From positions 1 to 55,019 of the forward strand of contig CANRIZ010000018.1 of NCBI GenBank assembly GCA_947630835.1: 55,019 nt of DNA, read 5' to 3'. Below the pieces are notes generated by a model, which saw only the letters and a list, made by a program, of their open reading frames with translations, did no database searches and had not been told where the DNA came from. Numbering within the stretch: the stretch's first letter is position 1; every line of letters starts with the position of its first letter. Of the stretch, positions 1 to 7,706 are shown in pieces. The DNA is from an uncultured Clostridia bacterium (GTDB taxonomy: Bacteria; Bacillota; Clostridia; Oscillospirales; Acutalibacteraceae). The position numbers and the translations under genes are program-made.

Positions 1-14
1 TTTACGTTTTTCAA
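1..14 (-). CDS. Possible 5' end of a minus-strand gene running off the window
   Basis: Reading the minus strand, a strong AAGGAGG ribosome binding site (about positions 24-30) lies nine bases before a TTG codon at 14-12. The frame then stays open for four codons (M-K-N-V) to the window edge. An inverted repeat just upstream (55-86) would sit at its promoter. Nothing can be said about the product, and the call rests only on the ribosome binding site. Confidence 0.3.
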
Positions 15-54
15 TTATCTGTACCTCCTTATTTTCCCTCCACCCCTACGAATT

Positions 55-86
55 TTTTGATACAAAAAATATATTTTGTATCAAAA
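55..86. promoter_or_regulatory. Perfect 13-bp inverted repeat, operator-like
   Basis: Arms TTTTGATACAAAA (55-67) and TTTTGTATCAAAA (74-86) are perfect inverted copies around a 6-base AT spacer. It has no U-tract geometry for a terminator and lies between the putative minus-strand start at 14 and the plus-strand metallophosphoesterase. A dimeric repressor operator is the likeliest reading; the regulator is unknown. Confidence 0.5.
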
Positions 87-196
87 CGGTCGAAAACTGC
101 CGATATTCGCCATATTTGGGAGGCTTAAATACCGATTTTGCAAAATTTTAAAGCGATAAATTTTTTTCTAAACAAAAAATCGGAAGCAATATGCTG

Positions 197-226
197 TTGC
201 TTTTTTGTCCGCTTTTATGCTAAAAT
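197..226 (+). promoter_or_regulatory. SigA-type promoter of the metallophosphoesterase gene
   Basis: A -35 like TTGCTT (197-202), an 18-base spacer and an extended -10, TGCTAAAAT, ending at 226. Transcription would begin near 233, just before the AAGGGGG ribosome binding site of the gene starting at 255. Confidence 0.45.
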
Positions 227-254
227 CAAGTTGGAAACAAAAGGGGGAATTTTT

Positions 255-1769
255 ATGAATAAAAACAAGCAAGTTGTTCAATTATCGGTTGTAACGGCGT
301 TGTCCGTTTTGATTTCGCTGTGCTTCTGCGGTTTTCGCATAGGCTTCGTATTTGTTGACCACGTTGTTTTCGACAGCTTATGCTATACCCTGTGGGCGCT
401 GTTTATTGTCAATTCGGTTTGCCTGATGTTCGAGCTTGGCGGCATATTGCGAAAAGGCGGCGGCTTTAAAAAGAAGTTGTTTATTGTAAACACGGTTTTA
501 ACGGCTTTAAGCATAGCCGCTTCGATAGCCTTTGTAATAATCGGCAAGGACGATATTCTGAACTTTATCTATGTATCAAGGGAAACTCTCCCCTACCTTG
601 CGGGCTTCTTTGCTTTTTTGTTCTTTGCGCTTATTTTCCCCTCGATACGCGTATCGGCGCAGAGAATTATCGCCGGGGTAACCGCCGCCGCAATCTGCGT
701 TACGGCTCTTGCGGGATTGTTCCCGATAGGCGGTTTTGCGTTTGAAAGCAGTCCCGCCGTTTTCGATACGGGCAGCGAATACCATATCGTTTTCGCCACC
801 AACCGTAATTCGCTCGGCTATGTAAAGCTTGAAGCGGACGGCTCGGAACAGCTTATTTGGGACAGCGAGGCGGGCAGAAAGGACTCCTCGCGTATTCACA
901 GCGTAAAAGTGCCTTATGAAGCGCTTAACGGAAAAACATACGCCGTAGGCGCAATTCGGGCGACGGAGGATATTGCCTACGGCGGGCATTTGGGAAAGGA
1001 AATAACGCAGAGCGTGGGAAAATTCACCCCATGCAGGGAAGATGATTTTAACTTAACCTGCGTTACGGACAATCACGGCAGCAGTCCGGACTGGACGGTT
1101 GTGGGCAAGGACTCGGATATGATAGTTTTTCTGGGCGATATTGCAAACGGTCTTTATACAACAAGCAGTATTATTGACAATCTTTTGGTTCCTGCGGGAA
1201 TTATGAGCGAAGGCTCGAAGCCCGTTATATATGCTTTGGGGAACCATGACCACCGAGGGAACGAGGTTCAATATATGCTTGACGCTCTCGATTTCGGAAA
1301 ATACTACTACCGCGTAGGCATAGGCGATTACACCTTCACCGTTTTGGACTCGGGCGAGGACAAGGAGGACGAAAATTACGAATACGCGGGATATAACGAC
1401 TTTTCCTCATATTTCGACGAAGAGACAAACTGGGTTAAGAGCCTTGAAAAGGAAAGCGGCTACAACGTGCTGATAACCCATTCTTCCGAGATTTTCTTTG
1501 AACCCGACGACAAGCCCTCCCCCGTATGCGAAGATTTGCGCTCGCTGGGTATTGATTTTACAATCTGCGGACACAGCCACAAAACGGATTTTGTTTCCGC
1601 CGAGGACAGCAAAACGGGCATAGCATATTATATATGCGGAGTTAAGGACGGCAACAAAGATATAAAATATACAAAGATGCGCTTCTCAAAGGGCGTTGTA
1701 GATATAGTCAGCCGAAATACGGGCGGGCAAGAGCTTTACTCCGAGCAGGTTCGGCTTGTAAAATCATAA
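255..1769 (+). CDS. Membrane-anchored metallophosphoesterase
   Basis: 504 residues starting at the ATG preceded by AAGGGGG; a longer upstream reading lacks a ribosome binding site. Residues 8-155 hold about four hydrophobic membrane segments. Residues 165-255 resemble the beta-sandwich N-domain of purple acid phosphatases. The rest is a calcineurin-like phosphoesterase with all metal-ligand blocks: D272-x-H274, G294-D295, G329-N-H-D332, H409 and G439-H-S-H442. The catalytic domain follows the membrane segments and is probably extracellular; this is inference. The substrate is unknown; phosphate monoesters, nucleotides or wall polymers are all possible. It is a stand-alone gene with its own promoter and a bidirectional terminator shared with the convergent DUF554 gene. 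Confidence 0.85.
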   Translation: MNKNKQVVQLSVVTALSVLISLCFCGFRIGFVFVDHVVFDSLCYTLWALFIVNSVCLMFELGGILRKGGGFKKKLFIVNTVLTALSIAASIAFVIIGKDDILNFIYVSRETLPYLAGFFAFLFFALIFPSIRVSAQRIIAGVTAAAICVTALAGLFPIGGFAFESSPAVFDTGSEYHIVFATNRNSLGYVKLEADGSEQLIWDSEAGRKDSSRIHSVKVPYEALNGKTYAVGAIRATEDIAYGGHLGKEITQSVGKFTPCREDDFNLTCVTDNHGSSPDWTVVGKDSDMIVFLGDIANGLYTTSSIIDNLLVPAGIMSEGSKPVIYALGNHDHRGNEVQYMLDALDFGKYYYRVGIGDYTFTVLDSGEDKEDENYEYAGYNDFSSYFDEETNWVKSLEKESGYNVLITHSSEIFFEPDDKPSPVCEDLRSLGIDFTICGHSHKTDFVSAEDSKTGIAYYICGVKDGNKDIKYTKMRFSKGVVDIVSRNTGGQELYSEQVRLVKS

Positions 1770-1779
1770 AAAGGGCAAA

Positions 1780-1809
1780 AAAAAACGGCGTTTGAAAACG
1801 TCGTTTTTT
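1780..1809. terminator. Bidirectional intrinsic terminator
   Basis: A 13-bp stem AAAAAACGGCGTT / AACGTCGTTTTTT with one G-T wobble and a 4-base loop, with A and T tracts on both sides. It sits between the convergent metallophosphoesterase and DUF554 genes and can serve both. Confidence 0.8.
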
Positions 1810-1824
1810 TATCTTAATTAAAGC

Positions 1825-2511
1825 TTACAGGAAAAGGCAGAGTATAATAGGTATAAACGTAGCCAAAACAAAATTACCGATTTTAAGCTTGGTAATATTC
1901 AGCATATTTAAGCCTATCGCTATAATTATAAGCGAACCGACCGCCGACATCTCGTTTATCATATGGTCCGTCAGCAAAAAGGAAATGTACTTTGCCGCAA
2001 GCGTCATTCCGCCCTGGTACAAAAACAGCGCCGGAGCGGCAAGCAAACAGCCCGCCCCGAAAGCGGTTGTGAATATCATCACGCTCAGGCAGTCAAGGAC
2101 GGATTTCGCATAATACGTAGTAAAATCGCCCTTCATACCCGCCTCGACAGCTCCGACTATCGCCATAGCTCCCGTGCAGATAAAAAGCGTGCAGGTTACA
2201 AAGCCCTCGCCGAAGCTTCCCGTTTTATCCTTTGAAAGCTTTTTTTGCAAAAAGCTCCCGAGCTTATTCATTTTGCCGTCAATGTCTATCCATTCGCCCA
2301 GAGCCGCGCCTATGCAGATGGATATTATCATAATCACGAAATTTTCGGTTTTTAAAGCGCCCTGTACTCCTATAACAACAACGCATAACCCCATTGCCGT
2401 ATTGAGAACGGTTTTGATTTTTTCGGGTATGCCCTTTTTCAAAAACAGACCTACAAAACCGCCCGCCGCCGTGGCGATTGCGTTTACCAGCGCCCCTGTC
2501 AATACTGTCAT
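1825..2511 (-). CDS. DUF554 family integral membrane protein
   Basis: 228 residues, very hydrophobic, with about seven membrane segments and conserved glycine-rich stretches (for example LVNAIATAAGGFVGL near the N-terminus and GALGEWIDI-like residues near 75). This matches the DUF554/YdfK family of uncharacterised Firmicute membrane proteins in length and pattern. Function is unknown; transport is often assumed but nothing here shows a substrate. It lies 21 bases downstream of ahcY on the same strand, so it may be read through from ahcY; a shared role is not demonstrated. Confidence 0.8.
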   Translation of the reverse strand: MTVLTGALVNAIATAAGGFVGLFLKKGIPEKIKTVLNTAMGLCVVVIGVQGALKTENFVIMIISICIGAALGEWIDIDGKMNKLGSFLQKKLSKDKTGSFGEGFVTCTLFICTGAMAIVGAVEAGMKGDFTTYYAKSVLDCLSVMIFTTAFGAGCLLAAPALFLYQGGMTLAAKYISFLLTDHMINEMSAVGSLIIIAIGLNMLNITKLKIGNFVLATFIPIILCLFL

Positions 2512-2532
2512 AATCCTGTGCTTACCTTTCGT

Positions 2533-3777
2533 TTAAACGTTAAAACTGCCGAGATATTCCTCCTGCTCGGCGGTTAATTCGTCTATCGTTATCCCCCAGC
2601 AGGCGAGCTTGCGTTTCGCCACGTTTTTGTCAATCTCCGCAGGCACGCTGTTTACGCCCGTTTTGAGCTTCCCCCGATTTTCCGCTATGTACTTTGCGCT
2701 CAAAGCCTGTATTGCGAAGCTCATATCCATAATCTCGGCGGGATGTCCGTCGCCCGCGGCAAGGTTTACAAGCCTGCCTTGAGCAAGCAGATTTATACAG
2801 CGGCCGTCCGACATAACATAGCCCGTTATATTATCCCGTCTTTCATAAATTTTAATGGCGTTCTTTTCAAGGTCGCCTATGTTTATCTCGACGTTAAAAT
2901 GCCCTGCGTTGCAGAGGATTGCGCCGTCCTTCATATTTTTTATCGACTTTTCCGTTATGACGTCCTTACAGCCGGTAACTGTGATAAAGAAATCCCCGAT
3001 TTTTGCCGCCTGCTCCATAGGCAGAACCGTGAATCCCTCCATTTTTGCCTCCATTGCCTTAATGGGATCTATTTCGGTAACAATTACGTCCGCGCCCAAG
3101 CCCTTTGCCCTCATAGCAACGCCTTTTCCGCACCAGCCGTAACCCGCAACAACCGCTTTTTTGCCCGCAACAACGAGATTTGTGGTTCTGTTTATACCGT
3201 TCCAAACGCTTTGACCTGTTCCGTAGCGGTTGTCGAAAAGATATTTGCACTCGGCGTTGTTGACCGCCATCATGGGGAATTTGAGCTTGCCGCTTTTCTC
3301 CATAGCTTTAAGCCTGATAATTCCCGTTGTGGTTTCCTCGCAGCCGCCGAGGACGTTTTCAATAAGAAACGGATATTCGTTATGTATGATGTTGACAAGG
3401 TCGCCGCCGTCGTCAATAATTATGTTCGGCTTCGCCTCGATTACCGCTTTCAAATGCGAAAAATATTCCTCTTCGCTTGCGCCGTGAAGCGCAAAAACAT
3501 TTATTCCGCCACGCTCGAGAGCCGCCGCAACGTCGTCTTGGGTAGAAAGGGGATTGCTCCCCGTAACGTACATCTCGGCTCCGCCCGCCGCAAGCACCCT
3601 GCAAAGGTACGCCGTTTTTGCCTCAAGATGAACCGACAGCGCAATTCGCAGGCCGCCAAACGGCTTTTGAGCCGCAAACTCCTTTTCAAGCCCGGAAAGC
3701 AGCGGCATATTCGCCTTTACCCACTCTATTTTCCTCTCGCCCGATTGCCATAGGCTTTTATCTCTCACTATGCTCAT
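2533..3777 (-). CDS. ahcY: Adenosylhomocysteinase
   Basis: 414 residues, the length usual for the bacterial short form. It hydrolyses S-adenosylhomocysteine to adenosine and homocysteine, relieving product inhibition of methyltransferases and recycling homocysteine. The NAD-binding block VVAGYGWCGKGVAMRAKGLG is intact, followed by the acidic residue at the strand end (VTEIDP), and the substrate-domain motif with NNAECKYLFDNRYG is present. Start chosen at the ATG preceded by AGGGTG on the minus strand. No metK or luxS is nearby. A promoter with TTGATT and TAAATT boxes lies upstream. It may be cotranscribed with the DUF554 gene downstream. Confidence 0.95.
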   Translation of the reverse strand: MSIVRDKSLWQSGERKIEWVKANMPLLSGLEKEFAAQKPFGGLRIALSVHLEAKTAYLCRVLAAGGAEMYVTGSNPLSTQDDVAAALERGGINVFALHGASEEEYFSHLKAVIEAKPNIIIDDGGDLVNIIHNEYPFLIENVLGGCEETTTGIIRLKAMEKSGKLKFPMMAVNNAECKYLFDNRYGTGQSVWNGINRTTNLVVAGKKAVVAGYGWCGKGVAMRAKGLGADVIVTEIDPIKAMEAKMEGFTVLPMEQAAKIGDFFITVTGCKDVITEKSIKNMKDGAILCNAGHFNVEINIGDLEKNAIKIYERRDNITGYVMSDGRCINLLAQGRLVNLAAGDGHPAEIMDMSFAIQALSAKYIAENRGKLKTGVNSVPAEIDKNVAKRKLACWGITIDELTAEQEEYLGSFNV

Positions 3778-3810
3778 TTTTTCACCCTGCCTATATTTTT
3801 TAACTAAAAT

Positions 3811-3839
3811 AATTTATCACATTATCGGCAAAAAATCAA
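3811..3839 (-). promoter_or_regulatory. Probable ahcY promoter
   Basis: On the minus strand TTGATT (3839-3834), a 17-base spacer and TAAATT (3816-3811). Position fits a short leader for ahcY. I see no SAH riboswitch fold in the roughly 30-base leader. Confidence 0.4.
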
Positions 3840-3861
3840 TACGGACATAGCCCAATATGTA

Positions 3862-3890
3862 TTGACACCGAAAAAATATTATGCGATAAT
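3862..3890 (+). promoter_or_regulatory. SigA-type promoter of the DUF4474-like lipoprotein gene
   Basis: TTGACA (3862-3867), a 17-base spacer and GATAAT (3885-3890), about 30 bases before the start codon at 3921. A perfect -35 and near-perfect -10. Confidence 0.65.
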
Positions 3891-3920
3891 TAATATGTAT
3901 TCTTAAAAGGGGTGTGTAAA

Positions 3921-4934
3921 ATGGAAACAGATAAAAGAAACAGCAGAATAATGAAAGCTTCCGCTGTAATACTTACCCTTGCGTTACTTATCGGCATAGC
4001 CTCCTCCTGCTCCAAGAAACAAACGCAGGACGAGGAAATCACAAGAGGCACAAATACCATAGCCGCTCCCGAAAATCAGGGAGAGAACAATATTTTCGGC
4101 GAGGAATTCCCCGACGACGTAACAAGCGCTCCCGCAAGCACGCAGACAACCGCGGGTTCTACCGCCGCCGCTTCCACCACAACCAAAAAGGCGGCCGCAG
4201 GCAAAGGCACTACCGCAAAGCCTTCCGTAACCGTTACAAATCCGCAGGCAAACCAGCAGATTAACGAGGCGGTTGAAAACGGAAACTCGGGCGGGTTTGA
4301 CGCTGCCGCGCTTGCCGAATTTGTAAACGTAATGGGTTATGATTACGACCCTGCGCAGGGAATTTTCTATACGAGTATGGACAACTGGCAGAGGCAGGGC
4401 AATTTCGTTTCCCACTATGACACCGCAGCAAGCTATTTTAATATGAATTACCGCACCGTTCGTATCGACTTCGGTCAAACCGACGGTATGGACTGGCGTA
4501 TCCAGCTTTGGAAGGGGCTTTACGGTCCGTTCGGGGGCTGTGAAATAGGCGTTTACAACAAGGACCCGGTTGAAAACGAAATGCTTTATCACTGCACCGA
4601 CGACGACCACCTTTTATATATGGAATCCGCGCTTTATCTTAACAAGGCGGATTACGAAGCGGGCAGGGTATTCTTTACAAGAGAATGGCAGGCTCACTGG
4701 TGGCTTACGGGATTTAAGCTCAGAATTGTCGACCCCGCAAAGCTCGTTATGACTATGAGATTGCGTATGAGGTCGGCTGCTATGGCAAACCAGTTCGAGG
4801 AGGGGCTTCTCAACGCGGGCTTCCTCAAGGGCGACGCAAAAACCCAATACGACACATACAGAAGGAGCTTAAACGATTTCTACATCCTTTGGGACGACAT
4901 CGGAGAGATGAATTACATAGCTCAAAGAAGCTGA
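3921..4934 (+). CDS. Lipoprotein with DUF4474-like domain
   Basis: 337 residues. The ATG at 3921 is chosen because AAAAGGGG lies eight bases upstream; an in-frame GTG nine bases earlier would overlap that site. A basic N-terminus, hydrophobic segment and lipobox ASSC (Cys30) mark a lipoprotein. Residues 40-110 are a Thr/Ala-rich low-complexity linker, then a globular domain containing MDWRIQLWKGLYG and CEIGVYNKD, which resembles DUF4474, a domain of unknown function from Clostridia surface proteins. No catalytic motif is evident. It has its own promoter and a terminator at its 3' end, so it is probably monocistronic. The family assignment is from memory of the motif and moderately sure. Confidence 0.7.
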   Translation: METDKRNSRIMKASAVILTLALLIGIASSCSKKQTQDEEITRGTNTIAAPENQGENNIFGEEFPDDVTSAPASTQTTAGSTAAASTTTKKAAAGKGTTAKPSVTVTNPQANQQINEAVENGNSGGFDAAALAEFVNVMGYDYDPAQGIFYTSMDNWQRQGNFVSHYDTAASYFNMNYRTVRIDFGQTDGMDWRIQLWKGLYGPFGGCEIGVYNKDPVENEMLYHCTDDDHLLYMESALYLNKADYEAGRVFFTREWQAHWWLTGFKLRIVDPAKLVMTMRLRMRSAAMANQFEEGLLNAGFLKGDAKTQYDTYRRSLNDFYILWDDIGEMNYIAQRS

Positions 4935-4945
4935 TAAAACAAATA

Positions 4946-4973
4946 AAAGGCCCACCAGAACGTGGGCTTTTTT
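4946..4973 (+). terminator. Intrinsic terminator of the lipoprotein gene
   Basis: Stem GCCCAC (4950-4955) / GTGGGC (4962-4967) followed directly by six Ts. It lies in the 56-base gap before the yfbR-like gene. Confidence 0.8.
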
Positions 4974-4990
4974 AATGAGCGGGTGAAAAA

Positions 4991-5572
4991 ATGAAAAACT
5001 GTTTTTTTGCATTTACAAGCAGAATCAAATACATAAACCGTTGGGCGCTTATGAGAAACACTACCTATGAAACGCTCAGCCAACATTCGCACGAGGTATC
5101 GGTAATAGCCCACGCCCTTGCGGTAATAGGCAACAAACGCCTTAACAAAAGCTACGACAGCTCAAGGGCGGCGCTTTTGGGGCTTTATCACGACGTACCG
5201 GAAATTATCACGGGCGATATGCCTACGCCCGTTAAATATTACAGCAAGGATATGAGAAGCGTTTTTGAAAAGGTGGAAAACAACGCCTGTTCAACGCTTT
5301 TGAATATGCTGCCCGAGGATTTAAGGGAGGAATACTCCCCGCTGTTTTATAAAGAGGAAAAGGACGGAGAGCTTTGGGCGCTTGTGAAGGCGGCGGACAA
5401 AATCAGCGCATACGTTAAATGTATTGAAGAAAGAAAGGCGGGCAACAGCGAATTTGCGGAAGCGGAAAGCTCTACAAAGGATATTATCAAGTCGCTCAAC
5501 TGCGAGGAAGCCGATATTTTTGTAAAAGAGTTTTTGCCCGCATACGAGCTTACGCTCGATAAGCTGAAATGA
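4991..5572 (+). CDS. 5'-deoxynucleotidase YfbR-like HD-domain hydrolase
   Basis: 193 residues, the usual YfbR length. YfbR removes phosphate from 2'-deoxynucleoside 5'-monophosphates. The opening FFAFTSRIKYINRWALMRN is typical of the family, and the HD-domain ligands are visible: H32-S-H34, H67-D68, E71 and the GDMPTPVK block, then ADKISAY later in the chain. Start supported by the GAGCGGGTG upstream. It lies just after a terminator, so it is probably transcribed independently, and is followed by a strong terminator. The plus-strand orientation is head-on to the predicted replication fork. Confidence 0.85.
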   Translation: MKNCFFAFTSRIKYINRWALMRNTTYETLSQHSHEVSVIAHALAVIGNKRLNKSYDSSRAALLGLYHDVPEIITGDMPTPVKYYSKDMRSVFEKVENNACSTLLNMLPEDLREEYSPLFYKEEKDGELWALVKAADKISAYVKCIEERKAGNSEFAEAESSTKDIIKSLNCEEADIFVKEFLPAYELTLDKLK

Positions 5573-5591
5573 TATAAACTTACAAAAAGCA

Positions 5592-5625
5592 AACGCTATG
5601 CCTAAAAAGCATAGCGTTCTTTTTT
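5592..5625. terminator. Bidirectional terminator after the yfbR-like gene
   Basis: 10-bp stem AACGCTATGC (5592-5601) / GCATAGCGTT (5609-5618) with a T-run after it and an A-run before it. Could also act on minus-strand transcripts leaving aspS. Confidence 0.8.
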
Positions 5626-5655
5626 GTAAAGCGGTTTTTAATTAAAGTTTTTGTC

Positions 5656-5877
5656 CGCCTTAAACAAAGCTTTTAAGGCGTTTTAATTCTTAATTCGATT
5701 AAGAAAACTTGCTTTTTTCAAAGCAACGGGAACCCCCGGCAAGGGTTCCCCGCCGCAAAGCAGTCCGGCGGACTGTTTTGCGCCCCTCCTGCGCTTTTGA
5801 AGTAAAAGAATTTCGCAGTCTGCGGACTGCGACGAGGGCGTTGCCCCTCGACCCCACCGACTTTTGTAAAAGTCGGG
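5656..5877. repeat. String of consecutive palindromes in the 349-base yfbR-aspS gap
   Basis: The gap contains no credible gene. After the terminator come eight hairpin-forming palindromes nearly back to back: CGCCTTAA/TTAAGGCG, CTTAAT/ATTAAG, TTGCTT/AAGCAA, GGGAACCC/GGGTTCCC, CAGTCC/GGACTG, GCAGTC/GACTGC, CGAGGGC/GCCCCTCG and CCGACTTTT/AAAAGTCGG. The stretch from 5728 is more GC-rich than the flanks. The look is of a mosaic multicopy intergenic palindrome element as found in other Clostridia; only one copy is seen in this window, so repeat status is inferred. Confidence 0.6.
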
Positions 5878-5921
5878 GAAAACCTTGACCGTTGCGCGCC
5901 AAAAATTTTGAATATAAAATC

Positions 5922-7706
5922 CTATTTTTCCTTCGGCGCCGCCAAGTCTATACCGAGTTCTTCAAGCTGAACGTCGTCAATTTCCGACGGTGCGCCGCTC
6001 ATAAGCTCGCTGGCGTTTTGCACCTTCGGGAACGCCGTTACATCGCGAAGACTCTCTGCGCCGCAGATAAGCATCGCAAGCCTGTCGAGCCCTATGCCCA
6101 TGCCTCCGTGCGGCGGAGACGCATATTTGTACGCCTCGACAAGGAAGCCGAATTTCGCCTCGATTTCTTCCTTTTCCATACCGAGCAGCGAGAACATTTT
6201 GTTCTGAAGCTCGCAGTCGGTTATTCTCATAGAGCCTGAGGACAGCTCGATTCCGTTGAGAACCAAGTCAAACGCCTTTGCTCTGACCTTTGCCTTGTCG
6301 GTATCGAGATACTCTATGCACTCGTCAAGCGGCATTGTGAAGGGATGGTGCATAGCAACCCATTCGCCGCTGTCCTCGTCATACTCGAAAAACGGCATCT
6401 CCGTAATCCAAATGTAATTCCATTTGTTTTCGGGGATTATATTAAGCTCCTTTGCAACGCTCAAACGAAGCGCGCCCATTACCGACAGCGCAAGGCTCGT
6501 TTTATCGCTGACGATAAATACGCAGTCGCCCTTTTCGGCGTTTAAGCCGTCAAGCAGGCTTTTAAGCTCGCCTTCCTTTAAGAATTTCGCAAACGAACAG
6601 CCGGGCTCTTCCTCCGCCCAACGCACATAAGCAAGGCCCTTTGCGCCTATGCCCTTTGCCTGCTCGGTAAGCTTGTCGATTTTCTTTCTCGTATATACGC
6701 AAGCGGCGTTTTTGGCGACTATCGCCTTTACGCTGCCGCCGTTTTCGACTGCGCTCTTAAACACGGCGAAGTCGGTTTTTTGCGCCCAGTCCGATATATC
6801 CTCAATAAGCATATCAAAGCGTGTGTCGGGCTTGTCCGAGCCGTATTTGCTCATAGCGTCGGCAAAGGTAAGCCTCGGCAGAGGAAGCTCGATATCAACA
6901 TCGAGCGTTTCTTTCATAAGCCTTTTTATAAAGCCCTCCGCCATTTCCATAATGTCGTCGGTGTCTGCAAAGCTCATTTCAAGGTCAATCTGCGTAAACT
7001 CCGGCTGACGGTCCGCTCTCAAATCCTCGTCCCTGAAGCAGCGGGCAAGCTGAATGTACCTGTCAAAGCCCGAAACCATCAAAAGCTGTTTGTAAATCTG
7101 CGGACTTTGCGGCAGGGCGTAAAACTTTCCGTTGTGTATTCTGCTGGGAACAACATAGTCCCTTGCGCCCTCGGGCGTGGATTTAATCATCATAGGCGTT
7201 TCTATTTCGATAAATCCGTTTTCGTAAAAATATTCTCTGGTGATTTTTGCGATATTGTGGCGCATTATTATATTTTTAGTTAGCTTTTCGTTTCGCAAAT
7301 TAAGATAACGGTATTTAAGCCTCGTTTCCTCGCCGACCTCATCCGCCTTCGATATTTCAAAAGGAGGCGTTTCGCTTACGGAAAGTATGCGTAAATCCTT
7401 AACCTCAATCTCTATTTCACCTGTGGGAATATCGTAATTTTTTGAGCTTCTCTCCCGCACCGTTCCCTTTGCCGCCAAAACGTATTCGCTTCTTACGGTA
7501 AAAGCTTTTTCAAACACGTCTTTCTGCGTATTTTCGTCAAATGCAAGCTGAGCTATGCCCGTTCTGTCCCTTAAATCAATAAATATAAGAGAACCGAGAT
7601 CGCGGCGGCGCTGCGCCCAACCGCAAAGGGTTACCTCCCTGCCTGCGTCTTTTATTCCGAGCGTACCGCAATAGTCGCTCCTTTTAATGCCTTTCATATT
7701 ATCCAT
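5922..7706 (-). CDS. aspS: Aspartyl-tRNA synthetase
   Basis: 594 residues, the length of bacterial-type AspRS. Class II synthetase charging tRNA-Asp. The N-terminal OB-fold anticodon domain contains GWAQRRRDLGSLIFIDLRDR. Motif 2 is around FRDEDLRADRQPEFTQID, and motif 3 (GMGIGLDRLAML) lies near the C-terminus with the bacterial insertion domain between. Its start overlaps the end of hisS by eight bases, so the two are translationally coupled. Whether it also charges tRNA-Asn cannot be told from this window. Confidence 0.97.
   Translation of the reverse strand: MDNMKGIKRSDYCGTLGIKDAGREVTLCGWAQRRRDLGSLIFIDLRDRTGIAQLAFDENTQKDVFEKAFTVRSEYVLAAKGTVRERSSKNYDIPTGEIEIEVKDLRILSVSETPPFEISKADEVGEETRLKYRYLNLRNEKLTKNIIMRHNIAKITREYFYENGFIEIETPMMIKSTPEGARDYVVPSRIHNGKFYALPQSPQIYKQLLMVSGFDRYIQLARCFRDEDLRADRQPEFTQIDLEMSFADTDDIMEMAEGFIKRLMKETLDVDIELPLPRLTFADAMSKYGSDKPDTRFDMLIEDISDWAQKTDFAVFKSAVENGGSVKAIVAKNAACVYTRKKIDKLTEQAKGIGAKGLAYVRWAEEEPGCSFAKFLKEGELKSLLDGLNAEKGDCVFIVSDKTSLALSVMGALRLSVAKELNIIPENKWNYIWITEMPFFEYDEDSGEWVAMHHPFTMPLDECIEYLDTDKAKVRAKAFDLVLNGIELSSGSMRITDCELQNKMFSLLGMEKEEIEAKFGFLVEAYKYASPPHGGMGIGLDRLAMLICGAESLRDVTAFPKVQNASELMSGAPSEIDDVQLEELGIDLAAPKEK

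Noticed and set aside
138-254. Longer N-terminus for the metallophosphoesterase
   Set aside because: No ribosome binding site at the earlier ATG, and it would include the predicted promoter; the start at 255 has AAGGGGG.
576-989. 137-codon minus-strand frame
   Set aside because: Antisense to the metallophosphoesterase, with no ribosome binding site.
2743-3753. 336-codon plus-strand open frame
   Set aside because: It is the antisense shadow of ahcY; no ribosome binding site and no family resemblance, while ahcY matches along its full length.
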